Source of the DNA: Pigoraptor chileana
Lineage: Eukaryota > Opisthokonta > Filasterea
DNA length: 64,000 nucleotides
NCBI GenBank assembly: GCA_943704495.1
Contig: CALSCR010004131.1
Location: 1-64,000, forward strand
Reading direction: 5' to 3'
The translations under genes were made by a program, and so were the position numbers. Each line of letters opens with the position of its first letter. The first letter of the stretch is position 1. Positions 53,758 through 61,800 of the stretch are shown in pieces. The notes below the pieces were generated by a model, which worked only from the letters and a program-made list of their open reading frames with translations, was not told where the DNA came from and ran no database searches.

Positions 53758-54228
53758 AGTCTTGTACTCTTAGATAATAAAACTTTCCACGCGCGTTACG
53801 CCGCGCACCACAAGAACGTTTTCTCGCGGACGTTGTATATTGTATGCAAACACGCTTTCGTGCTACAATCGCGTCGTCTCGCAAACACTTGTTTTTGCTT
53901 GCCCAAACTCGTGGTTGCGAGCAATCCACAAATACGTCTTGTCGCGGCCACCGTTTATAAATCTCCAAAAACATACAGTTTGATTTGTATGTTTTGAAAT
54001 CAACAATTGCTAACATTAAGTTAAACGAACTTGCGCTCTGTTTCGCAGAGAAACGAACTCGCAATACATTACACACAGTTCGCAGAGAAACAAACTCGCA
54101 ATACTACACACACAGTGCGCAGAGAAACAAACTCGCAATACTACACACACAGTGCGCAGAGAAACAAACTCGCAATACTACACACACAGTTCGCAGAGTA
54201 ACGAACTCGCGGTGCGCGGCGAAACGCG
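53758..54228. repeat. Hairpins and 38-bp tandem array
   Basis: GCGCG-TTACGC-CGCGC with tail ACCACAAGAACG at ~53791-53806 faces away from the kinase. 53800-53950 has loose TTTTCGTGG-type remnants. 54035-54210: four or five units of ACAAACTCGCAATACTACAC plus ACACAGT(G/T)CGCAGAGAA lead into the hairpin at 54214-54229. Confidence 0.8.
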
Positions 54229-54229
54229 C
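54214..54229 (-). terminator. Hairpin overlapping a stop codon
   Basis: Minus strand GCGCG-TTTCGC-CGCGC, tail ACCGCGAG. The G of the TAG stop (54229-54231) is the first base of the stem. Confidence 0.7.
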
Positions 54230-54942
54230 TACTTGGCAGTTGCCATTGCGTTCATTGTGGCGATGATGTTGTTCATGAACTGAGCAGACTTCAGAATCTC
54301 GTTTGTGAGATATGCGGTACTATGCTTTGGCTTGCCGACCGCTCCACCCGACTGCTCCTGGTAAAAGTCTGCGTACCCCCCAAACATGGCAGGGCCAGAA
54401 CCTGCCTGAGTGGACCCGCCTGCCTGATTACCAGTGGCCGCTTCCTTGCAAATCCGACGGTAGAGACTCTTGATTCGCTTGTACACCTTGCGAATCTTCT
54501 CCTTTGTGTTGCCGGACAGCTGCAGGCCGCGAGCCTCGATGATGTGTCGCTCGCACTCATCAACAGCATGCGTGAACGGCATGAGCAGTTCTTCAACGGC
54601 CTTGTCAATTTCAGCGGCAGAGACATCGCCGCCCACCTGGTAGTCCACCGCATACGCGGGCTGCATCATGCTCATTCCCGAAAATGCCGTCGCATTTTCG
54701 ATCATGGCGACACCACCTCCGCCCTGCACGAAATCTCCTCCCTTGTGGAAAAACCGCCTCTTGCTCTTGCTCTTGAACAACTTTTTCATTTTGCGTTCAA
54801 ACACTTCCCTCTCCTCGGAATTCTTCAGTTCGCGAAGAATATTCTTGGTTCTAATGATGTGGTTGTTGGCTGTCATTGACAACTTGGAGCGCGCTACCGG
54901 AGAGCGTTCTGCCAAGGAGACTGATTCGGTTTTCCGGCTCAT
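54229..54942 (-). CDS. Uncharacterised basic protein
   Basis: 237 residues, intact, ATG start. N-terminal ~70 residues are very basic (ERKMKKLFKSKSKRRFFHKG). The middle is Gly-rich with GGDFVQGGGGVAM and hydrophobic AMIENATAFSGMSMM. ~120-170 is helical (EIDKAVEELLMPFTHAVDEC, KEKIRKVYKRIKSLYRRIC). A Gly/Gln/Ser-rich segment and a final helix follow. Composition suits a DNA- or virion-associated protein. No family recognised. The stop is fused to a hairpin. Confidence 0.6.
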   Translation of the reverse strand: MSRKTESVSLAERSPVARSKLSMTANNHIIRTKNILRELKNSEEREVFERKMKKLFKSKSKRRFFHKGGDFVQGGGGVAMIENATAFSGMSMMQPAYAVDYQVGGDVSAAEIDKAVEELLMPFTHAVDECERHIIEARGLQLSGNTKEKIRKVYKRIKSLYRRICKEAATGNQAGGSTQAGSGPAMFGGYADFYQEQSGGAVGKPKHSTAYLTNEILKSAQFMNNIIATMNAMATAK

Positions 54943-54995
54943 ATTTTAACCCGCCTATAATCGGATGGAGAGAAAATAAATTGCCAACGCGTCCG

Positions 54996-56162
54996 TCATT
55001 GCGTTATTTTTCCAGCCGCCAAAACTAATTCGTCAAAAAATTCAACCCGTGCGTCCACTTCAACGTCTGCTATAATGCCAAACCAAAACGCAGTCAGCGA
55101 TCCCATGATCCGTCCAAACGGACGCGCTGCCATCGTTACCACCAAATGCTGCCACCTCGCATGCCAATCCGTCAACGTCGCGCAAGTTAACGTCAACAGC
55201 AGACCGTCAAACGCCATGATGAGCGCCATCTCCACCGACGGTTCACTCGTCCTCGCTTGAAACACCTCCGCATACAATTTCTCACGATTAGCCTGCAAAT
55301 AATCCTCCGGCGAAAAGTACAAACTACCACCGCTATACCTCCTCCCAATGTACTGCCGCCAATAATACACAAACTCGTCCCGTTCCATAATGTACTCTGT
55401 CATTCCCCGACCACTCTCTCTCACTACATCCTCCACGTCTGTCATGCGCTTCAACAATATGTGTGGCCAATCAAACACCTTCACCTTGCCCTCTGCCGCC
55501 AACGCCGAAAACAATGCCGTGGCAAAAGCCCCCAAATAACACCTCGCATTGTTATGAGTAAGTCGCGCAAAGTCAACCGCGTACCTCGCCAACTTCCCAC
55601 TCGACCCGTAGAGCACACCCAAAAACATCGTCCGCGTAATCACAGACGGTTCCAACAGCGATTGGGTGTACGGCAGCTGATCCCACGGCAGTCCCTGGCT
55701 CAATTTGGCAATGCTCACGGCAGAGCGAGACGTCTCTGGCAGTCGAGGACCGTAAGCGCCTACCGCCTCGTGGGCGTAGGCGTGAACGAGCGATTCCGCG
55801 GCCATGTCCATTGCGTCAAACCACAACTGCTCATCAATCGCACTGTCAACCTTTTCGACACCGCCCCGCCGGATCACAAACGTCCCAACGTCACGTGACT
55901 TCTTTAAAAACGCAAGGTGCGATTCGCACAACCGCAAATGAAAGAGCGTCACGTCTGACACATTGTGCTTGTCAAACGAAAACGAGGCAAACCCACCGTT
56001 GGCAAGAAAATAATCCGTCATCCTCCTCTGTTCCTCCGACAGCGATTCTGAATCCTCTGTCGGCAACGTCAGCCACACGCCATTCAAATGTCCAAGTGTG
56101 TCCGCCATAGCAGATAGAACGAATGCACGCCGAACACGGCTCGCGCGATCAACACCACGCAT
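54996..56162 (-). CDS. ADP-ribosylhydrolase ARH1-like protein (probable pseudoenzyme)
   Basis: 388 residues from ATG 56162; length and start match ARH1 (~357). Parallels to ARH1: FVLSAMADTLGHLNGVW, VSDVTLFHLRLCESH, FARLTHNNARCYLGAFATAL, then MALIMAFDGLLLTLTCATLT and a final IMGSLTAFWFGIIADV helix. ARH enzymes remove ADP-ribose from arginine (ARH1) or serine (ARH3) using two Mg ions. The usual metal-binding motifs are not evident here, so I read it as an inactive, ARH2-like member that may bind ADP-ribose or modified proteins. No hairpin at the stop. Host ADP-ribosylation is an antiviral pathway, so a decoy or sensor role is plausible but inferred. Confidence 0.75.
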   Translation of the reverse strand: MRGVDRASRVRRAFVLSAMADTLGHLNGVWLTLPTEDSESLSEEQRRMTDYFLANGGFASFSFDKHNVSDVTLFHLRLCESHLAFLKKSRDVGTFVIRRGGVEKVDSAIDEQLWFDAMDMAAESLVHAYAHEAVGAYGPRLPETSRSAVSIAKLSQGLPWDQLPYTQSLLEPSVITRTMFLGVLYGSSGKLARYAVDFARLTHNNARCYLGAFATALFSALAAEGKVKVFDWPHILLKRMTDVEDVVRESGRGMTEYIMERDEFVYYWRQYIGRRYSGGSLYFSPEDYLQANREKLYAEVFQARTSEPSVEMALIMAFDGLLLTLTCATLTDWHARWQHLVVTMAARPFGRIMGSLTAFWFGIIADVEVDARVEFFDELVLAAGKITQ

Positions 56163-56451
56163 TTTATTCTAACCACACAAAATTCCAAGCGCGTTCCCCC
56201 CACACGCGTTTCCCCCCACGCGTTTCGCCGCGTACCACGAGTACGTTGTGCCACGGACGTGTGTTTTGCCACGGACGTGTGTTTTGCCACGGACGTGTGT
56301 TTTGCCACGGACGTGTGTTTTGCCGCGGACTTGTGCTATTGTATTTTATTCCTTGTTGTACAAAGCGGGTTTGCCAAATCAGTCACGAAGCACCAGCCCA
56401 TGTTGAGCACAACAGTAAACTCAGAACCGTGGTGGCGCGGCGGTCCGTGCC
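56163..56451. repeat. 20-bp tandem array and family A hairpin
   Basis: CGCG-TTTCGC-CGCG, tail TACCACGAG, lies at ~56219-56240. Four copies of TTTTGCCACGGACGTGTG (18 bp; 56248-56330) follow. 56427-56451: minus-oriented GGCGCGGCGGTCCGTGCC (56434-56451) abuts the patatin stop (56452-56454). No gene in between. Confidence 0.75.
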
Positions 56452-57321
56452 TCAAGATCGCTTCTTCAAAAATGCAATCATCGCCTTATTGCCAAGGCTT
56501 ATGAGTTTGGTTATTTCATCCGCCGTAATGTCAAACTGGATTGGGGACACCTCGTCAATTTCTAAAACGACAGTTTTCTTGGGATTGACGGCAATTGCTG
56601 CCCTATCGCAGGACTTCATTACCCCCAGTACCAATGACATTAGGTAATCCTCGAAGGCTGGAGGGTCTCCCGTACAATTGTCCTCGTTCAGTTTTGACGT
56701 GTGAGGCGCCGACAAAATGAAAAACCCCTGATGGTCGCCCCCCGGTAAATACTCTTCAATCGTTTCTTCCGAGAAGCTCGACAGCACCGCCCCGTCTACG
56801 TAATAGTGAGACTTATACTTCGTCGGCACAAAGAACAACGGAATGGAAGAGGACGCCCGGACTGCTTGCCACAACGGCATGTCCGGCGTCGTCGTTGGAG
56901 AAAAGTTTACCAAGTCACACGGCGTCCAGTTCTGGTGCACTCTGACGGCCGTCGCAACAAACGTGATTCCTCGTTGCTTGAGAAGATCCTGGAACGTTGC
57001 ATTCTCTGACCCAAGCTTCGCCTTAATGAAACTGCGCAGGTTCGACTCCATTGCCTCTCCAGACGAGATCCCACAATTGGTCAAAATTGATAGAAACGAT
57101 TTCTTTTCAGAGTGAAGCAAACGCAGCTGTTCTGCCGAAATCTTCTCCATGTCAGCCGACGTGTAACCCAATGAAAACAAGAGTCCAATGATTGCCCCGC
57201 CAGAGGTTCCGCACACCACCTTGACGCTATCAAGAGCTTTTTGCTCCTCCAACACCCGCAAACACCCAATGAAAGCAAGAGTCTTCACGCCCCCACTGCT
57301 AAAATTTAAGCCAAGAAGCAT
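56452..57321 (-). CDS. Patatin-like phospholipase
   Basis: 289 residues. The oxyanion loop is SSGGVKTLAFIG (~8-19), the nucleophile elbow VCGTSGGAIIGLLFSLG (Ser in GTSGG, ~39-41), and the Asp of the catalytic dyad in YYVDGAVLSSFS (~172). SSSIPLFFVPTKYKSHYY ahead of it is family-typical. A Ser-Asp lipid acyl hydrolase, it may free fatty acids from host or virion membranes. Compare the nearby phospholipase C; the virus has two lipid-cleaving enzymes. The stop abuts a family A hairpin. Confidence 0.9.
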   Translation of the reverse strand: MLLGLNFSSGGVKTLAFIGCLRVLEEQKALDSVKVVCGTSGGAIIGLLFSLGYTSADMEKISAEQLRLLHSEKKSFLSILTNCGISSGEAMESNLRSFIKAKLGSENATFQDLLKQRGITFVATAVRVHQNWTPCDLVNFSPTTTPDMPLWQAVRASSSIPLFFVPTKYKSHYYVDGAVLSSFSEETIEEYLPGGDHQGFFILSAPHTSKLNEDNCTGDPPAFEDYLMSLVLGVMKSCDRAAIAVNPKKTVVLEIDEVSPIQFDITADEITKLISLGNKAMIAFLKKRS

Positions 57322-57360
57322 CCCTCCAATAACTCTTCCTTCCTAAAAAGCACCAAACCT

Positions 57361-57696
57361 TAGAGCGTGTCCGCCGCTCACCACGGTGTCCGCTCTCTTC
57401 GAGAGCGTTCAAGTCGTCCTCAACACAAACTAATGGAGCGCAGACAAAACGAGATTGACGAACATTCTCTAAGAGCGTGTCCGCCGCTCCCCACGGTGTC
57501 CGCTCTCTTCGAGAGCGTTCAAGTCATCCTCAACAAAAACACTAATGGAGCGCGGACAAAACGAGATTGACGGACATTCTCTAAGAGCGTGTCCGCCGCT
57601 CACCACGGTGTCCGCTCTCTTCGAGAGCGTTCAAGTCGTCTTCAACACAAACATTAATAGAGCGCGGACAAAACGAGATTGACGGACATTCTCTAG
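57361..57696 (+). repeat. Three tandem 110-112-bp hairpin units
   Basis: Each unit: AGAGCG-TGTCCGC-CGCTC, ACCACGG, TGTCCGCTCTC-TTC-GAGAGCG (a second hairpin), TTCAAGTCGTCCTCAACACA, GGAGCGCGGACAAAACGAGA, TTGACGGACATTCTCTA. They face away from the patatin gene on the left. Related single copies: 28809, 49222, 49600, 59526 and 63835. No terminal inverted repeat or target duplication is obvious, so it is not a classical MITE. Confidence 0.8.
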
Positions 57697-57939
57697 GCAC
57701 CATGGCGGCGGTTCGTGCCAAGCTAAACTAAGCACCGTGGTGTCGCGGCGGTCCGTGTCAACTAACTAGCACCGTGGTGGCGCGGCGGTCCGTGCCAAGT
57801 AACTGCACCGTGGCGCGGCGGTCCGTGCCAACTAGCACCGTGGTGGCGCGGCGGTCTGTGCCAACTAACTAGCACCGTGGTGGCGCGGCGGTCCGTGCCA
57901 AGTAACTAAGCACCGTGGTGGCGCGGCGGTCCGTGCCTT
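57697..57939 (-). repeat. Cluster of seven family A hairpins
   Basis: Minus-oriented GGCGCGGCGGTCCGTGCC copies with AAGTAACTAGCACCGTGGT spacers, most ~33-38 bp apart, some degenerate. All face left, away from the next gene. The open reading of the last copy (VARRSVP) runs into the next gene's frame but is unlikely to be translated. Confidence 0.85.
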
Positions 57940-57962
57940 TTTTAGCTACTATCAGTAGGGAC

Positions 57963-58838
57963 ATGCAGTCTGGAGGCGACGTTGGGGGTCCTCGTACCCG
58001 TTATTACAAAATGCTTGGATTTAGGCGCTTGGATCAGTTTGCTCAGACGCCGCCACACATCTACGACCTCTTGAATGGGGAGTTTAAGTTTGACTTTGAT
58101 CCGTGCCCGGCCAACCCCGCCTTTAATGGACTTGACGTGCGTTGGGGCAAGTCAAACTACGTCAATCCGCCGTACGAAGACATTCGTCCTTGGTTGGAAA
58201 AAGCAGTGCAGGAGCTCGAGCGCGGCAACACGAGCGTGTTCTTGATTCCGTTCAGACCGTGGAGGAAGTATTTTTTCGAGCTGATATTTCCACACGCGTC
58301 CGAGTTTCGTTTTTTCAGAAAGAAGTTTGGATTCGTGGGCTATGATGAGGTGGCGCCATTTGCCGTCTATTTAATCGTGTTTTCTCCCTCCACACACAAA
58401 AAGACCTCGCGATTTACCGTGTTTGATTTCAAAAAAGCGGCGGGAGGACAAACGATACAACACCTGTTGAATCACTATAAGCAGTCGTACGAGTTTGACT
58501 TTGCCAAAACCGACGGAAAACCCGACCTATACAAGAAACGTTGGGGCAAGGTCAACTTCATCGCGTCAACCGTCCAAACGCCACAACTGATTGAGAGAGC
58601 GGCCGAGCTGGCAAACGAGGGTGTCGTTACCGTTCTTATCGTGTGCATGCGAGCGGAACGAAGCTACTTCCTGTCCTCCATCATGTTTGGCAAAGCCAGG
58701 AGAGTCATTGCTCTGTATCCTTGCGTCATATACAAGGGCTACACAGAGGCCAGCCCTACCGGCAGCGTATTGCTCATATTTGGACCGGGATCTCCTGCGC
58801 GATTGGTTGGGCCAAAGTTGTCCGTAATTGAAAACTAA
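57963..58838 (+). CDS. Duplicated phage-type DNA N6-adenine methyltransferase-like protein
   Basis: 291 residues from ATG 57963. Two copies of one domain. Repeat 1 (~20-155): FDFDPCPANPAFNGLDVRWG, then SNYVNPPYEDIRPWLEKAV with the NPPY motif of N6-adenine methyltransferases, and FLIPFRPWRKYFFELIFPHA. Repeat 2 (~165-290): EFDFAKTDGKPDLYKKRWG, VNFIASTVQTPQLIERAAEL, LIVCMRAERSYFLSSIMFG. Repeat 2 lacks a recognisable NPPY site. Such enzymes protect phage or viral DNA from restriction. Repeat 2 may serve as a target or dimer domain. Confidence 0.75.
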   Translation: MQSGGDVGGPRTRYYKMLGFRRLDQFAQTPPHIYDLLNGEFKFDFDPCPANPAFNGLDVRWGKSNYVNPPYEDIRPWLEKAVQELERGNTSVFLIPFRPWRKYFFELIFPHASEFRFFRKKFGFVGYDEVAPFAVYLIVFSPSTHKKTSRFTVFDFKKAAGGQTIQHLLNHYKQSYEFDFAKTDGKPDLYKKRWGKVNFIASTVQTPQLIERAAELANEGVVTVLIVCMRAERSYFLSSIMFGKARRVIALYPCVIYKGYTEASPTGSVLLIFGPGSPARLVGPKLSVIEN

Positions 58839-58839
58839 A

Positions 58840-58855
58840 GCGCGTTCCGCCGCGC
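58840..58855 (+). terminator. Stop-linked family C hairpin
   Basis: GCGCG-TTCCGC-CGCGC, tail ACCACGGGTTTG, begins one base after the TAA stop of the methyltransferase-like gene. Confidence 0.7.
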
Positions 58856-59033
58856 ACCACGGGTTTGTTTCTATGCAACGTGTAGTTTACAACTGGTTGC
58901 ATGTTCTACCAACATGATGTGCTCTTGCGGTGTTTTTTGACAGTCTGCAGCCATTTTGCTGAATACTATTAGCCGCATGATCTCCAGGCAGTTACTGGTC
59001 TGCAGACGCGATAGGAGGCAGCCGAACGCGCAG

Positions 59034-59468
59034 TTATTTTTGCCGCCAACTTACAATCAGTTCTACGACAACAACGAGAGCTACCGCCATGCCAAAGAGT
59101 TGAACATATTGTGGCGCAGATTGAGTCAAATGTTGTGCTTGTAGCACTGGCTGGGGGGGAATCTCGTGCTGCTGGCGCAACTTGAACCGGCACGTCCGAC
59201 AATGTTTGGCATGTGCTCTAACCTTGGGACAGTTCCACGGATTCTCTGACATGTCTACTGAATACTCGTCGGTGCAAGTAAAATCGGAAGCACGGCGCCG
59301 AGATCGGTGTTCCGGGGGTGGCTGTTGCAGTTGCGGGGGCTGATACTGTTGCAGAGCTTGTGAACGTTGTGGCCGTTGTGTTCTGAATTGTTGGGCGGAA
59401 ATATCCCATGCAGTTCCTTGCGTATTAAAATAGTCAGGCACCTTAAAGGCCTCTTTGATATCGCACAT
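59034..59468 (-). CDS. Small Cys/His protein with C-terminal membrane anchor
   Basis: 144 residues from ATG 59468. Gln/Pro-rich middle (QALQQYQPPQLQQPPPEHRS), a CPKVRAHAKHCRTCRFKL segment (~80-97; preceding C ~ FTCTDEYS) that could bind zinc as C..H.C..C, and a C-terminal hydrophobic span (~125-140, LFGMAVALVVVVELIVSW). Tail-anchored proteins of this kind recur in giant viruses. No hairpin at its stop. Confidence 0.55.
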   Translation of the reverse strand: MCDIKEAFKVPDYFNTQGTAWDISAQQFRTQRPQRSQALQQYQPPQLQQPPPEHRSRRRASDFTCTDEYSVDMSENPWNCPKVRAHAKHCRTCRFKLRQQHEIPPQPVLQAQHLTQSAPQYVQLFGMAVALVVVVELIVSWRQK

Positions 59469-59893
59469 AGCATATCGCTATTCTGATAACAACAAAAAAA
59501 CATAAACTGGCCGTCGTGTTATTTCTGAGCGTGTCCGCCGCTCACCACGGTGTCCGCTCGTTTCGAGAGCGTTCGAGAGCCTTCAATCGAAAACTAAAGG
59601 ACGAGATTTACGGACAGTCTAAACAAAACGAATAGTATATTTAAAAGGTGTTCAATCAAGCAACCGCAACAAAATACAGACTGGCAGCATTGCAGAACAC
59701 TGAAAAACAAACGTGTGGTAAGCACCGAAGACTCGCAGCGAACCCCAAAGACTCGTAGTGAACCCCAAAGACTCGTAGTGAACCCCAAAGACTCGCAGCA
59801 AACCCCATAGACCTCGTGGGGCGCGGCGAAACGCGCGCGGCGAAACGCGCTGGGGGGGCAAAAAAGACTTTCTGGAGCCCAGTTATATGGGCT
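59469..59893. repeat. 110-bp unit, 23-bp tandem array and 5' hairpins
   Basis: 59526-59620: a plus-oriented copy of the 110-bp unit, shortened. 59725-59815: four units of AGACTCGTAGTGAACCCCAA. 59815-59850: minus-oriented hairpins of type GCGCGGCGAAACGCGC, twice, facing away from the DUF5767-like gene. Confidence 0.75.
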
Positions 59894-61066
59894 ATGGCCG
59901 ACACCAAACCTGTGGTAAAACAAACACGTGGCGGCCTGCGAATGTCTGTGAAGTCGCCAACTTCTACCACGACGATGGGGTTTGATCTACTAGCGAATCC
60001 CAGCAAATTCATATTGCCACCTCCGCCAACTGATACTGAGGGAACAGCCAAGACAGCGACGGCGACGGCAGGTCGGCCGCGAGGGGCTCCGCGAAAGAAG
60101 ATCAGTGGCGATGTGCGAGAATCGGACAGCGATAGCGATGCCGACTTGTCCACAGGTAAGGCAGATTCGTCGAAAACAGAAGACATGAGCGCGACATCCG
60201 TGTCAAACGTGTCAAACGCATCAAATGCAAAAAGCAAGCCAAAGCAGGCTGCACCAAAACCAAGTTTGGTAACTTCCGCAAGACCTGGAATAACACTAAC
60301 TGGCGCTGCTGGCAAACAGTCGGTCGCAGTTAGCACCCACCAACAACCAAAGCCAGTAAAAACAGTGGTGGCACAGCCAGTGCAAGTTCCGGTGGCGGCG
60401 TCAGTTGCACTACCAAAATCCCCTGCTGTAGAGAGGCATGAATTACTCTTGAAGTTGTTCGTATTGAAGAAAAATGGCTATGTGCCAGAGATCAAGATTA
60501 CGAGATCGACTTCTATGCAAGAGTTGCGAGAGGAATTTGAACATCTCGACAGGATTCGTCGAATGAACACCAGCATTCGTACTAACAAGGGTTATGTTGT
60601 GATGGCAGCTGGAGCGATCGAGATGCTGAACAATTGGCTGAATCCTTTTGAATTTGATCTTGAAGGCTGGTCTGAAAATCTTCAGATAAACATTGACGAG
60701 CATGAGGACATTTTTGAAGACCTGTATGAAAAGTATCAGGATTCAAAGCCGTTGGCGCCAGAAATCAGGTTGATTTTTGCCATGGTGGTAAGTATGATCG
60801 CATATGGAACAGTTGGCAACGCTCTTGGCAACCCTGTAAAGAACCGGATTGTGGGAGAAGTTGGCCAGAAGATACGGCAGCATACCATACGAGCGCCAGC
60901 CCCGCCAGCCGCGCCACCCGCCGCACCACCAGCCGCACCAGCCGCGCAATCTACCAAGCAGAAAACACAATCGCCTCAGATTCGAGGAGTGAACATTGGT
61001 GCAATAAAGGTCCAAGTGAACAAAATTCCTACAAATGAAGAACTAATGGCAGCCTTTGGCGAATAA
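59894..61066 (+). CDS. DUF5767-like nucleocytovirus protein
   Basis: 390 residues from ATG 59894. N-terminal ~180 residues are disordered (Ser/Asp/Thr/Lys/Pro-rich, DSDSDADLS, SNVSNASNAKS). ~185-320 is a helical domain: HELLLKLFVLKKNG, SMQELREEFEHLDRIRRMNT, GAIEMLNNWLNPFEFDLEGW, DIFEDLYEKYQDSKPLAPEI, RLIFAMVVSMIAYGTVGNAL. This order is that of the DUF5767 family found across nucleocytoviruses, function unknown and presumed virion-linked. The C-terminus has PPAAPPAAPPAAP repeats. Hairpins bound it on both sides, facing outward. Confidence 0.8.
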   Translation: MADTKPVVKQTRGGLRMSVKSPTSTTTMGFDLLANPSKFILPPPPTDTEGTAKTATATAGRPRGAPRKKISGDVRESDSDSDADLSTGKADSSKTEDMSATSVSNVSNASNAKSKPKQAAPKPSLVTSARPGITLTGAAGKQSVAVSTHQQPKPVKTVVAQPVQVPVAASVALPKSPAVERHELLLKLFVLKKNGYVPEIKITRSTSMQELREEFEHLDRIRRMNTSIRTNKGYVVMAAGAIEMLNNWLNPFEFDLEGWSENLQINIDEHEDIFEDLYEKYQDSKPLAPEIRLIFAMVVSMIAYGTVGNALGNPVKNRIVGEVGQKIRQHTIRAPAPPAAPPAAPPAAPAAQSTKQKTQSPQIRGVNIGAIKVQVNKIPTNEELMAAFGE

Positions 61067-61320
61067 AGCGCGTTCCGCCGCGCGCCACGGGTTTTCCGAT
61101 ACACCACTGGGTTTTCGGGGTTTTCGGGGTTTTCGGGGTTTTCGGGGTTTTCGGGGTTTTCGGGGTTTTCGGGGGGGGGGGTTTATGGTGCAATCTGCCG
61201 AGTGGGGTTTTGCTTTGCGGGGTTGTTCCAAAGTAAACTAAGGACCGTGGTGGCGCGGCGTTCCGTGCCCATAATTAGCTACAGCACCGTGGTGGCGCGG
61301 CGGTCCGTGCCAATAATTAG
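61067..61320. repeat. Stop-linked hairpin, GGGGTTTTC array and family A hairpins
   Basis: 61068-61083: GCGCG-TTCCGC-CGCGC, tail GCCACGGGTTTT, one base after the TAA stop. 61110-61180: eight copies of GGGGTTTTC (9 bp), grown from the tail. 61244-61320 and on: minus-oriented GGCGCGGCGGTCCGTGCC copies. The last of these overlaps the end of the Sel1 gene. Confidence 0.8.
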
Positions 61321-61548
61321 CTACAGCACCGTGGTGGCGCGGCGGTCCGTGCCTGCCTGTCGCTTCCACATTGAGGCAAGCAACGGATTTGGTTGAACTC
61401 CTACACCGTTCTTGTAACAGAGTGCAACGCGCATTTGGCCAGCCTTATGCCCTCCATATCCTGCTTGGATGTAATGCCATAGTGCTTGCTTAGGATTCGT
61501 GGATTCAAGTAGTTGCCCCTGTGCGAAATGCGATTCTGCCTCCGTCAT
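61321..61548 (-). CDS. Short Sel1-repeat protein
   Basis: 75 residues from ATG 61548. One or two Sel1-like repeats: SHFAQGQLLESTNPKQALWH then YIQAGYGGHKAGQMRVALCY-KNGVGVQPN. Sel1 repeats mediate protein-protein contacts. The last ten residues (GTDRRATTVL) are encoded by a family A hairpin, the same peptide as at the end of the TBP-like protein. The true length may have been set by that insertion. Confidence 0.65.
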   Translation of the reverse strand: MTEAESHFAQGQLLESTNPKQALWHYIQAGYGGHKAGQMRVALCYKNGVGVQPNPLLASMWKRQAGTDRRATTVL

Positions 61549-61800
61549 TTCGGCGGTAATTGGATTGACAAGTGCAGTTAGAGAAACTGCACTTCAGTTT
61601 TTTCCCCAGTGTTTTTGACACAATAAGCACAAAAACGTCAGAAACTAGTGTGCTTCGTTGGTACGCTTCGAAACGCGCGTGCATTGTGGTGCTCTGCGAA
61701 ACGCGCGTGCTTCGTTGGTACGCTTCGAAACGCGCGTGCTTCGTGGTGCGCGGCGAAACGCGCAAATAATCCGAGGTGTTATCATAGGCTTTACTAGCAA
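61549..61800. repeat. GCTTCGAAACGCGCGTG tandem units
   Basis: 61645-61765: four copies of a hairpin-derived unit (ACGCTTCGAAACGCGCGTGC, with TTCGTTGGT), ending in minus-oriented GCGCGGCGAAACGCGC (61747-61762), which faces away from the helicase. No gene supported. Confidence 0.7.

Noticed and set aside
57361-57696. Classical MITE with terminal inverted repeats
   Set aside because: The palindromes are internal and I see no target-site duplication around single copies.
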